A stretch of 46,749 nucleotides of DNA, from contig NZ_KB899416.1 in NCBI RefSeq assembly GCF_000378205.1, positions 1 through 46,749 of the forward strand, given 5' to 3'. The stretch's first letter is position 1. Every line of letters starts with the position of its first letter. The stretch comes from Sediminispirochaeta bajacaliforniensis DSM 16054. Its GTDB lineage: Bacteria > Spirochaetota > Spirochaetia > DSM-16054 > Sediminispirochaetaceae. Positions 25,839 through 33,312 of this stretch are shown here, piece after piece. The position numbers and the translations under genes were made by a program. The notes under the pieces were generated by a model that saw only the letters and a list, made by a program, of their open reading frames with translations, was not told where the DNA came from and did not search any database.

Positions 25839-26531
25839 ATGGATAGTAATAGTTGGTTATCAAATCCAGTTGAGAAGGGTTCGGTTTCCAGGATTGTTTT
25901 AGAGAGAATTAAAGAAGCATTAATAAATAAACAGTTGCGGCCGGGAGATTTCCTACCGACGGAGAACGAGCTTGCGAAGGGTTTTGGAGTAGGAAAGTCC
26001 AGTATAAGAGAAGCGATTAAAATGCTGGAAGCCATGGGAGTGGTAGAGATCAGGCGGGGCCAGGGAACTGTCATACGCGAACATCCGGATCAACATAATG
26101 TTAATTCATTGGTTTTTCAGTTGCTTCTTCAGGAAGGTGATGTTCAGGAGTTGATAGATCTCCGGGCAATGTTTGAGGTTTCATATACCACAGTGGCCAT
26201 GCATAGGGCCACTGTGGAAGATTTGCAAGCAATTAAGCTGACAATCAACGATTTTGAAGCTAAAATAAAAAAGGGAGAGCATGAACTGGAAGATGACCTT
26301 GCTTTCCATCGTGCAATTTTAGCGAGTACTCATAACGTTTATATCATCAAGATTGGCGAAACGATTTTGCAACTTTTTCGCTCATCAATTCGTAAATCGG
26401 TAGCTCAAACGCCAGAAATCGCTTTAGATGATCATAAAAGGATATTCAAGGCTTTTTGCGAAAAAGATGAAACAGCAATCAAGACGATTATTTATGATAC
26501 ATTAGAGCGATGGCGCGAAAATCTTAGTTAG
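25839..26531 (+). CDS. FadR/GntR-family regulator with FCD domain
   Basis: This is a 230-aa regulator. The N-terminal winged helix is 'LRPGDFLPTENELAKGFGVG' then 'SSIREAIKMLEAMGVVEIRR', followed by a helical FCD ligand domain with candidate metal-site residues in 'DLAFHRAILASTHN' and 'DDHKRIFKAFCEKD'. FCD regulators of this type commonly sense sugar acids or hydroxy acids. Its location beside a GntP permease and a reductoisomerase-like enzyme on the opposite strand makes those genes the likely targets. A short GGGG precedes ATG 25839. A good terminator follows. Confidence 0.87.
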   Translation: MDSNSWLSNPVEKGSVSRIVLERIKEALINKQLRPGDFLPTENELAKGFGVGKSSIREAIKMLEAMGVVEIRRGQGTVIREHPDQHNVNSLVFQLLLQEGDVQELIDLRAMFEVSYTTVAMHRATVEDLQAIKLTINDFEAKIKKGEHELEDDLAFHRAILASTHNVYIIKIGETILQLFRSSIRKSVAQTPEIALDDHKRIFKAFCEKDETAIKTIIYDTLERWRENLS

Positions 26532-26556
26532 AAGCCATTACAAAAGAATGGCTTTT
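26532..26556 (+). terminator. Terminator of the FCD regulator gene
   Basis: AAGCCATT-ACAAAAG-AATGGCTT followed by TT begins directly after the stop codon. The stem is perfect over 8 bp and the T tail is short. Confidence 0.6.
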
Positions 26557-26622
26557 ATCATGGAAACGGTAGAGGATAGAGAGTATGGAGACCGTCACTC
26601 TGAAGTATGATACACTCTAAAA

Positions 26623-27858
26623 GTGAAATCCCTCTCCGATCTTCAGGCAACCCGCCGTCCCTTCTTTCGGGCGGCAGTGGCTATTTTGATTCTTCTCCTC
26701 TATCTCATTGCCTTTCTTTTATTTATATCCAGGAAGCCTCTGCCTGAAGATTACCAGCTCATACGTCGATATGGATGGCATTTTCGCTTACTTTTAGTGG
26801 CGGCCGCCGCCAACTCGATGCTCCTTTTCTTTTCCACCGGTCGGGACCTCTTGACAATGTTCCGTATCGCTCTTTTTTTTCTCATTGCTTATCCTCTTGG
26901 ACTCGGCGACGAGATAAGCGTGCTCATGCTTTTTTCGCTTCTTACCGAGATAGCGTTGTATCACCCTTTTCGTAACGCGGTAATCTACATGCTGCTCTCT
27001 CTTCTTGTCGCCCTTGGTTTGGGGCGTGCCGGTTCGGCCTTTTATCTTACCCGGGCTGCCACTCCAATGCAGAGCAGGCTGTTTATCGGTATCATTGCCT
27101 TCCTTTATGCCTCAGCCCTGCTTACGGCCCGCTGGGCAATAAGCACGGAAAGCTCCCTGGTCGGCAAGGTTCGGCACCTCAACAGCGTCATAGACAGGCT
27201 GTCGGAGGCAAATCTCGATTTCCAGCGCTATGTCCACAGCGTGGAATATTCGGCCGTTAATTCGGAACGGCGACGGCTGAGTCGGGAGATCCATGACAGC
27301 GTCGGCTACTCTCTTACCAATATCCTGATGACCCTGGAGGCGGCCAAGGACCTCATGGAGAGCAATGGCGTTAAGGCACGGGATGCCCTGGACCGTTCCA
27401 TTTCCGAGGCCCGAAGCTGTCTCGAAGAGACCCGCCGGACCATGCGGCGCATACGCTCGGAGGAACTTCGGGAAACGGTAGGATTGCAGGCCATTGCCCA
27501 CCTTACCCGTTCCTTCAGCGAAGGTACGGGCATGCACATTTCAGTGGAATACGGCAATGCTCCGGAAAGTTTGGGGGCGAAGCTGGACCTGGTACTTTTC
27601 CGCATCGTGCAAGAGGGGCTTACCAATGCCTTTCGACACGGCATGGCCTCACAGGTCCGTATCACCCTGTGGGTGGAGGAGGGGGTGCTTCTTGTGACGG
27701 TGAGTGATAATGGAAAGGGGTCGGAGGAGGTTGTCGACGGCCTGGGTCTCAGCGGCATGCGGGAACGGGTCAAAGGGGTGGGGGGCAGTGTCGATTTTCG
27801 CTCGGGGCCGGATGGATTTCGTGTTCAGTCGATGCTTCCCCTGGATCAGAAGGAGTAG
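26623..27858 (+). CDS. NarL/DesK-type sensor histidine kinase (HisKA_3)
   Basis: This is a 411-aa membrane histidine kinase. The N-terminal half has about six hydrophobic helices from residue 15 (FRAAVAILILLLYLIAFLLF) to ~185, with no obvious extracytoplasmic sensor domain. A coiled segment leads to the HisKA_3 dimer/phospho-acceptor motif 'SREIHDSVGYSLTNILMTLE' (H224), then the HATPase with 'IVQEGLTNAFRHGMASQ', 'VSDNGKG' and 'GLGLSGMRERVKGVGGSV'. The start is GTG 26623 with a weak ribosome site, chosen because it keeps the first helix. It is 3 bp upstream of a LuxR/NarL-type regulator, and the sugar importer behind them is the likely target. Confidence 0.87.
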   Translation: MKSLSDLQATRRPFFRAAVAILILLLYLIAFLLFISRKPLPEDYQLIRRYGWHFRLLLVAAAANSMLLFFSTGRDLLTMFRIALFFLIAYPLGLGDEISVLMLFSLLTEIALYHPFRNAVIYMLLSLLVALGLGRAGSAFYLTRAATPMQSRLFIGIIAFLYASALLTARWAISTESSLVGKVRHLNSVIDRLSEANLDFQRYVHSVEYSAVNSERRRLSREIHDSVGYSLTNILMTLEAAKDLMESNGVKARDALDRSISEARSCLEETRRTMRRIRSEELRETVGLQAIAHLTRSFSEGTGMHISVEYGNAPESLGAKLDLVLFRIVQEGLTNAFRHGMASQVRITLWVEEGVLLVTVSDNGKGSEEVVDGLGLSGMRERVKGVGGSVDFRSGPDGFRVQSMLPLDQKE

Positions 27859-27861
27859 ACT

Positions 27862-28539
27862 ATGGCGATGATACGAGTTGTTCTGGTGGATGATCAGCTT
27901 CTTTTTGTGGAGAGCCTGAAAACAGTTCTCGATTTTCGTGCCGACGACATTGAGGTGGTGGGAACCGCTCACAACGGGGAGGAGGGGCTTCAGGTCGTCC
28001 GTGACACCCATCCCGATATCGTTCTTATGGATGTAAGGATGCCGGGGATGGACGGGGTTGAGACCGCCCGCCGCCTTTCCGCGGAGTTCCCGGGTATCAA
28101 GGTTGTAATGCTCACCACCTTCGACGATGACACCTATGTCAGGGAGGCGATGCAGTACAATGCCGTGGGTTACCTGCTGAAAAATATCCCTCCTGAGGAT
28201 TTGATCGGTTCCATCAGGGCCGTGGGCAGCGGAAATATCCTCCTTTCCCCCGATGTTGTGGGAAAAATTCTCGGCAGGGAGGAACATGCACCGGAGCCTT
28301 CCCCTGATGCGGGAGACTTCACCGTTGGGGACTTTAGCCGCAGAGAGCGTGAGGTCCTCTATTTTATTTCCCGGGGCATGGACAATACCGCCATTGCCAA
28401 TAGACTCTTTATCGCGGAGCAGACAGTAAAAAATCATATATCGAAAATCTACGCAAAGCTGGAAACACGTGATCGTTTCAGGGTCGCCGAGATCGGTCGC
28501 GGCCTTCACCTTGAGCACTACTGTTCCTACCTCGACTGA
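27862..28539 (+). CDS. NarL/LuxR-family response regulator
   Basis: This is a 225-aa response regulator. The receiver has D10/D11, phospho-acceptor D57 in 'PDIVLMDVRMPGMDGVE' and K107 in 'GYLLKNIPPEDL'. The C-terminal LuxR-type HTH is 'FSRREREVLYFISRGMDNTA' then 'IANRLFIAEQTVKNHISKIY'. It is the partner of the adjacent kinase. The downstream intergenic region (28540-28708) contains three GGTAC units that could be its binding sites in front of the sugar importer. Confidence 0.9.
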   Translation: MAMIRVVLVDDQLLFVESLKTVLDFRADDIEVVGTAHNGEEGLQVVRDTHPDIVLMDVRMPGMDGVETARRLSAEFPGIKVVMLTTFDDDTYVREAMQYNAVGYLLKNIPPEDLIGSIRAVGSGNILLSPDVVGKILGREEHAPEPSPDAGDFTVGDFSRREREVLYFISRGMDNTAIANRLFIAEQTVKNHISKIYAKLETRDRFRVAEIGRGLHLEHYCSYLD

Positions 28540-28611
28540 CCCTTTCTTCCTGTTCGGCTGCCGGCCGCTTTCTCTTTGCTGGTGAATTCCCCTCTCCTCC
28601 TACCGGAGGAT

Positions 28612-28635
28612 GGTACCAAACCGGTACTTCGGTAC
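28612..28635 (+). promoter_or_regulatory. Repeated GGTAC units upstream of the sugar importer
   Basis: GGTAC occurs at 28612-28616, 28623-28627 and 28631-28635. The last two form an 8-bp direct repeat (CGGTACTT-CGGTACT). They lie 74-97 bp before the binding-protein ATG. They may be operator sites for the adjacent NarL-type regulator or a LacI-type protein; the assignment is speculative. Confidence 0.35.
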
Positions 28636-28708
28636 TATTGCCTCCTGACCATACCGGCCCTACCATGGAAAACGGAAAAAAAGAATTGTTTAAGGAGGAA
28701 AGAACGTA

Positions 28709-30016
28709 ATGAAAAAGCTAGTCACACTTTTAGTCGTATCGCTTTTTGGCCTTACGGCACTGTGGGCCGGTGGACAAGGAGAATCCGCGGGAGCTTCTTC
28801 TGCCCAGTCCGCCCAAACCACAGCACCTGTCACCATCGATTTCTGGACCACTCAGACCCAATCCGACCGGATGGCTACCATCCAGGTGCTTATCGACACC
28901 TTCGAAGCCCTCAATCCCGAGGTGACCATAAAGCTGGTAGCCGTTGATGAAAACGACATGGCCACCCAGCTCAATACCGCTGCGGCATCAAATACCCTTC
29001 CCGGAATGATCGAGTGCGCCGCCGAGAATGCCGTTGCCTTCGGCAGCGAGGGGCTTCTCGACAGCGAATCGATTACGCATCTTATCAATTCCATTGGTAA
29101 GGATAAGTTCTACGCGGGACCCTTGGCCTTAAATGAAAGCAGCACAAAGGGCAGTTACTACGCTGTTCCCTACCATGGTTGGGTTCAGGGAATCTGGTAC
29201 CGGGCCGACTGGTTCGAGGAAGCGGGTCTTAATGCTCCTTCCACCTGGGATGATATTCTTACTGCGGCAAGGTACTTCGACAAGCCGGATCAAAACCAAT
29301 ACGGCATCCTCGTCGGCACCAAGGCAGATGCCTATACCGAACAATGTTTCACCCAAATCGCTATGGCAAATGGTGCTCAGCTTTTCGACGGAAACGGTAA
29401 TCTCATCTTCAATTCGCCGGAAATGAAAGAGGCTGTGGCGTACTATGCCGAACTTGCCAAGAATACCCCGCCGGGACCCCAGGGGTGGCGTGCCAGGGAC
29501 TACTACCTTCAGGGGAAAATGGCGATGTTCTTCTATTCCAGCTATATCATGGATGATTTGGCCATCGAAGAGAACGCCAAGGATTCCCTGACCGGCGACA
29601 ATTTTGCCGATCTCGAAGGCAAGAATTTCGATCCCGAGCTGGTAACCAATACCCGTCTCGCTTCGACCATCACCAATACCCAGGGCGCAGGCTACGGAAC
29701 CATCGTCAGTCTGGCCATTCCCAAACACGGTGATGCGGCAAAGGCCGCGGCAGCCGAAAAGTTCATCCGCTATCTTTTTACCCCCAATGCCTACATCACC
29801 TGGCTTCACATGGCCCCCGGGGGTATGAATCCCGTCCTGAAATCGATCGCCGCGAACGAGCGCTTCCAGAACGATCCCAAGGGCATCTTCAAACACTACG
29901 GCAAGGAGAAGATGGAAGAGATCATCAGCGGGCTGGATAAACCTTCAGCATCGTCGACGGCAAACGGATGGCTGCCGCAAGCTCCATCTACTCCAAGCAG
30001 ATCATTCCCCAAATGA
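28709..30016 (+). CDS. Sugar ABC transporter substrate-binding protein (frameshifted C-terminus)
   Basis: This is a family-1 extracellular solute-binding protein (MalE/UgpB type). The signal peptide is MKKLVTLLVVSLFGLTALWA, followed by 'GGQGESAGASS', without lipobox Cys. The body shows 'VTIDFWTTQTQSDRMATIQV', 'SYYAVPYHGWVQGIWYRADW' and 'EEAGLNAPSTWDDILTAA'. AAGGAGG precedes ATG 28709. At about 29941-29947 the frame breaks. The encoded tail '...DKPSASSTANGWLPQAP' is atypical, whereas the -1 frame continues with the expected 'SIVDGKRMAAASSIYSKQI'. Restoring one base (for example CCTTTCAGC for CCTTCAGC) would extend the protein to 30099. It may still be partly functional, or the break may be a sequencing error. 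It is first gene of a sugar importer whose permeases follow. Confidence 0.85.
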   Translation: MKKLVTLLVVSLFGLTALWAGGQGESAGASSAQSAQTTAPVTIDFWTTQTQSDRMATIQVLIDTFEALNPEVTIKLVAVDENDMATQLNTAAASNTLPGMIECAAENAVAFGSEGLLDSESITHLINSIGKDKFYAGPLALNESSTKGSYYAVPYHGWVQGIWYRADWFEEAGLNAPSTWDDILTAARYFDKPDQNQYGILVGTKADAYTEQCFTQIAMANGAQLFDGNGNLIFNSPEMKEAVAYYAELAKNTPPGPQGWRARDYYLQGKMAMFFYSSYIMDDLAIEENAKDSLTGDNFADLEGKNFDPELVTNTRLASTITNTQGAGYGTIVSLAIPKHGDAAKAAAAEKFIRYLFTPNAYITWLHMAPGGMNPVLKSIAANERFQNDPKGIFKHYGKEKMEEIISGLDKPSASSTANGWLPQAPSTPSRSFPK

Positions 30017-30099
30017 TCTACAAGATTACCCAGGAAGGAATGGCGGTGGATGCGGCCATGACCTGGGCCGAAGGCGAAATGAAGAAACTCATGGAATAG
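29947..30099 (+). pseudogene. Out-of-frame C-terminal remainder of the sugar-binding protein
   Basis: Read in the shifted frame, this stretch encodes 50 residues (SIVDGKRMAAASSIYSKQII ... EGEMKKLME) ending in TAG 30097-30099. It is the natural C-terminal end of the preceding binding protein, typical for the family in ending with a helix of '...WAEGEMKKLM'. It has no start or ribosome site of its own, so a 1-bp loss in the gene explains it best. Confidence 0.75.
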
Positions 30100-30152
30100 T
30101 CTGATGGAGAGGGCTGCAACTTAGCCTTCCCCTGTTCAGACAGAAAAAGAGT

Positions 30153-30195
30153 ACGACTTCGCCGAAGATGCGATATATAGATTCGGCGGAGTCGT
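30153..30195 (+). other. Intercistronic stem-loop
   Basis: ACGACTTCGCCGAA pairs with TTCGGCGGAGTCGT (14 bp, one T-G wobble) around a 15-nt loop, followed by CTTTA. It lies between the binding-protein gene and the permeases, as does the stem-loop in the nucleoside importer operon at 13029-13057. It probably attenuates or stabilises to favour binding-protein mRNA. Confidence 0.65.
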
Positions 30196-30214
30196 CTTTA
30201 CCCCGGAATACAGG

Positions 30215-31117
30215 ATGCAAAGCATGAACGGAGCAAATCTACTATCGTCCAGTGCCCTTGATCTCAAAAAGCGGGAGATATTGCTCGGATGGGCCCTTGT
30301 GCTGCCTGCGGTAGCCGTTATCCTCTCCCTCATTCTCTATCCGATCGTTTATAACATCTATCTCAGTTTTTTCGACGTACGGCCCATGGCCGCAAACACC
30401 TACGTCGGGCTGGAAAACCATCGGAACGTGGTCACCGATCCTACATTCTGGCATTCGGTGCTTACCACCCTTCTCTATGTATTTTTCACCACCATAGGAA
30501 CCACCCTCATGGGGCTTATCGTGGCCCTCGCCATGAACCGCCCATTTCCTCTCCGGGGACTTGTGCGGTCGCTTATCCTCTTTCCCTATGTGGCTCCGGT
30601 CATCTCGGTGGTCTTTGCCTGGCAGTTTATCTTCGACCCCGTCAACGGCATTTTCATGGATATCACCTACGAAAAGCTGGGCCTTTTTTCATCACGATTC
30701 AACCTGATCGGATCGCCGTCAACCGCAGTGTGGGTGGCCATCATCTTCAGCATCTGGAAGAACTTCCCTTTTTCCTACCTCATGATCCTCTCCCGGCTTC
30801 AGGCCGTCGACGCGAACCTCTACGAGGCATCGGAGATCGACGGGGCCTCGGGCTGGCAGAAGTTCCGCTATATCACCTTTCCCGAACTCTACTTCGTCAT
30901 GGGGGCCATCGTTCTTCTGCGTGTTATCTGGAATTTCAATAAATTCGAAGAGGTATTTTTGCTTACCGAAAACGTGAAGGTTCTATCGGTCTATACCTAT
31001 TTCAAGGCCTTTGTCGGTACCATGGAGCTCGGACAGGGCGCCTCACTGGCGGTCATACAATTCCTACTGCTTTTGGTCTTCATTCTCTTCTACGTCAAGA
31101 GGGTACTCAAATGGTAA
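30215..31117 (+). CDS. Sugar ABC transporter permease 1 (MalF/UgpA type)
   Basis: This is a 300-aa membrane permease with six hydrophobic segments, the first at ~25-50 (LLGWALVLPAVAVILSLILY). The cytoplasmic EAA loop that contacts the ATPase is 'DANLYEASEIDGASGWQKFR' then 'YITFPEL'. It overlaps the second permease by 7 nt. It pairs with the MalG-type subunit and the upstream binding protein to import an unidentified sugar or glycoside. Confidence 0.9.
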   Translation: MQSMNGANLLSSSALDLKKREILLGWALVLPAVAVILSLILYPIVYNIYLSFFDVRPMAANTYVGLENHRNVVTDPTFWHSVLTTLLYVFFTTIGTTLMGLIVALAMNRPFPLRGLVRSLILFPYVAPVISVVFAWQFIFDPVNGIFMDITYEKLGLFSSRFNLIGSPSTAVWVAIIFSIWKNFPFSYLMILSRLQAVDANLYEASEIDGASGWQKFRYITFPELYFVMGAIVLLRVIWNFNKFEEVFLLTENVKVLSVYTYFKAFVGTMELGQGASLAVIQFLLLLVFILFYVKRVLKW

Positions 31118-32073
31118 AACGAACAAGTCCGATCAGAAAAATCCTCTTTTTCCTTTTGGTGCTGGGCATTGTGTTTTTTAGCCTTTTCCCTTTTTTTCAG
31201 ATGCTTTCGACGTCTCTGAAGTTCCCTGCCGAATGGGGGGATCCCTCGCTTATTCCCAAACATATCAATCTCGACGCATATAAGGAGCTCTTGAATATTG
31301 GCCAGGGAACCAAGAATGTCCCTGAATCGGTACGTACCCTTTTGGAAGAGACCCCAAATCTCACCACGTCCCAACGCAAGGCAATTTTAGACAAATACAA
31401 GAGTACCGGCGATGTTTTTCCTTTTATTACCTATTTTCTCAACTCGCTGATACTCTCATTTTCCGCCGCCTTTGTGACCGTGCTGCTGGCCATACTCGGG
31501 GCATACTCCTTTAGCCGGCTTCGCTATCCAGGACGGTCCCTTATTCAGCGGGGAGTGCTCTTCGTCTATATGTTCGGAGGCATCCTTCTGCTTATTCCCC
31601 TCTATCGGATGTTCGTAAACCTCGGGTGGGTCAGTATCCCATCGGGAGCTTTCCTGAGCTTGCTCATCATCTATATCGTCCAGACCCTTCCCGTTTCCCT
31701 TTACATGCTGGGAAACTACTTCAGGACCATCCCCTTTTCTATCGAAGAGGCGGCCATGATCGAAGGATCAACCCGTTTCGGTACCATCTGGCGTATCATC
31801 ATTCCCCTCTCCATTTCCGCAATCGTGACGGTCTTTATTTACTGTTTCATGATAGCCTGGAATGAGTACCTCTTTGCCTCGGTCTTCCTGAAGAATTTTC
31901 GAGACCTCTACACCCTTCCCATGGGGCTTAAGGCCCTGATCCATAGCAAAAACGCCATCTGGGACAGGATCATGGCCGCATCGGTGCTCACTGCCACGCC
32001 GGTCATCGTTCTCTTCATGACCGTTCAGAAAAACCTTGCCGGAGGCATGACCGAAGGAGGGGTCAAGGAATAG
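31111..32073 (+). CDS. Sugar ABC transporter permease 2 (MalG/UgpE type)
   Basis: This is a 320-aa permease with six helices. The EAA loop is 'IPFSIEEAAMIEGSTRFGTI' then 'WRIIIPLS'. Between the first and second helices (~residues 45-105) there is a long polar insertion ('NVPESVRTLLEETPNLTTSQ' and onward), making the protein longer than the usual ~280 aa; it is an extra loop facing the binding protein. No ATPase gene follows, so the complex must use a shared MsmK/UgpC-type ATPase encoded elsewhere. A terminator lies 23 bp downstream. Confidence 0.9.
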   Translation: MVKRTSPIRKILFFLLVLGIVFFSLFPFFQMLSTSLKFPAEWGDPSLIPKHINLDAYKELLNIGQGTKNVPESVRTLLEETPNLTTSQRKAILDKYKSTGDVFPFITYFLNSLILSFSAAFVTVLLAILGAYSFSRLRYPGRSLIQRGVLFVYMFGGILLLIPLYRMFVNLGWVSIPSGAFLSLLIIYIVQTLPVSLYMLGNYFRTIPFSIEEAAMIEGSTRFGTIWRIIIPLSISAIVTVFIYCFMIAWNEYLFASVFLKNFRDLYTLPMGLKALIHSKNAIWDRIMAASVLTATPVIVLFMTVQKNLAGGMTEGGVKE

Positions 32074-32096
32074 CTCTTTCCTTTGATTGCGAGTAT

Positions 32097-32131
32097 CCCC
32101 CGGCTTCGGTTTCGAAACCGGGGGCGCTTTT
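32097..32131 (+). terminator. Rho-independent terminator of the sugar importer operon
   Basis: CCCCCGG (32097-32103) pairs with CCGGGGG (32118-32124) around CTTCGGTTTCGAAA. CGCTTTTA follows. It also abuts the stop of the convergent aldo/keto reductase gene. Confidence 0.7.
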
Positions 32132-33158
32132 AGTATTTGCTCGATTCCGCCCAGAGGTTGATGCCTCCCTCCTGGGCCCATCTGTCGATCTCGGCAAGCT
32201 CGTCGCTGGAAAAGGTAAGCTTACCCACAATTTCGGCATTTTCTTCGATCTGCTTCGGGCTGCTTGCCCCGATCAGAACCGAGGTCACCTGGCTGTTTCG
32301 CAGGTTCCAGCTCAGCGCCATCTGGGCCAGGGTCTGGCCGCGGGCGGCGGCAAGCTCGTTGAGTTTTGCGATGTGGCTAAGGTTTTCCCTGGTCAGGAGC
32401 GAGGCATCCAGGGCCGTATTGCTCTTTGCTGCCCGGGAGCCTGCCGGAATTGCCTTGAGATATTTATCGGTAAGCATTCCCTGAGCCAGAGGACTAAACG
32501 TGATGCAGCCCACACCCTCTTCTTCCAGGGCGGCAAGCAGCTCTTTCTCAATCCAGCGATTGAGCATGGAGTAGCTGGGCTGATGGATCAAAAGGGGCAC
32601 GCCCATGCCACGGAGAATCGATGCCGCCTCTTTCGTTTTTTCCGCACTGTAACTGGAAATTCCCGCATAAAGGGCCTTCCCCTGTTTCACTGCCGAAGCC
32701 ATGGCTCCCATGGTTTCTTCAAGCGGTGTCTCCGGGTCGAAACGATGGCTGTAGAAGATGTCGACATAATCGAGACCCATCCGGGAAAGACTTTGGTCCA
32801 GGCTTGCGAGAAGATACTTTCTGCTACCCCAGTTCCCGTAAGGGCCCGGCCACATATCGTAGCCTGCCTTGGTTGAAATGACCAACTCGTCTCGATAGGG
32901 GAGGAAATCCTGCTTGAAGATCTTCCCGAAGTTTTCCTCCGCCGATCCGTAAGGCGGTCCGTAATTGTTTGCCAGATCAAAGTGGGTGATTCCGAGATCA
33001 AAGGCACGGTGCAGCATGGCCCGCCCATTCTCAAGGGTATCAACCCCGCCGAAGTTATGCCAGAGGCCCAGACTTATGATCGGCAGCTTCAAACCGCTTC
33101 TACCGCAACGGCGGTACTCCATCCGTTCGTATCGTTTTTCGTCTGCTTGGTAATTCAT
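32130..33158 (-). CDS. gpr: Aldo/keto reductase, YghZ/Gpr type (L-glyceraldehyde 3-phosphate reductase-like)
   Basis: This is a 342-aa NADPH-dependent aldo/keto reductase very close in sequence pattern to E. coli YghZ (Gpr), which reduces L-glyceraldehyde 3-phosphate and methylglyoxal. Shared stretches include 'LSLGLWHNFG', 'DLGITHFDLANNYGPP', 'GSAEENFGKIF', 'ISTKAGYDMWPGPYG' and 'LGLDYVDIFYSHRFD'-like positions. The catalytic tetrad is recognisable as Asp and Tyr in 'FDLANNYG', Lys in 'STKAGYD' and His in 'FYSHRFD'. The cofactor end includes 'TSVLIGASSPKQIEEN'. It is a single gene with its own 5' region, convergent with the sugar importer. It is probably a general carbonyl-detoxifying enzyme. 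Confidence 0.93.
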   Translation of the reverse strand: MNYQADEKRYERMEYRRCGRSGLKLPIISLGLWHNFGGVDTLENGRAMLHRAFDLGITHFDLANNYGPPYGSAEENFGKIFKQDFLPYRDELVISTKAGYDMWPGPYGNWGSRKYLLASLDQSLSRMGLDYVDIFYSHRFDPETPLEETMGAMASAVKQGKALYAGISSYSAEKTKEAASILRGMGVPLLIHQPSYSMLNRWIEKELLAALEEEGVGCITFSPLAQGMLTDKYLKAIPAGSRAAKSNTALDASLLTRENLSHIAKLNELAAARGQTLAQMALSWNLRNSQVTSVLIGASSPKQIEENAEIVGKLTFSSDELAEIDRWAQEGGINLWAESSKY

Positions 33159-33202
33159 TCTTTCAATATATAAAAAAGCGGGAAAGCGGACAAATTTGCA
33201 TG

Positions 33203-33230
33203 TAGTGTCCGGAATCGTGGTGGTGATATA
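33203..33230 (+). repeat. Short dispersed motif, copy 4 (diverged)
   Basis: TAGTGTCCGGAATCGTGGTGGT is a variant of the motif at 10721 and 25046, with one base missing and two changed. It lies in the divergent region between the aldo/keto reductase and NSS transporter genes. Confidence 0.4.
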
Positions 33231-33312
33231 TCCTTTTTACCGAGATTACTCCAAATCGGTTGACGGATTGTCTTCAAACATTGGAGAATAGCCACCCGCA
33301 GGAGGATAGTAC

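Noticed and set aside
29937-29950. Programmed ribosomal frameshift in the binding-protein gene
   Set aside because: There is no canonical slippery heptamer and no reason for this family to shift. A one-base loss is simpler.
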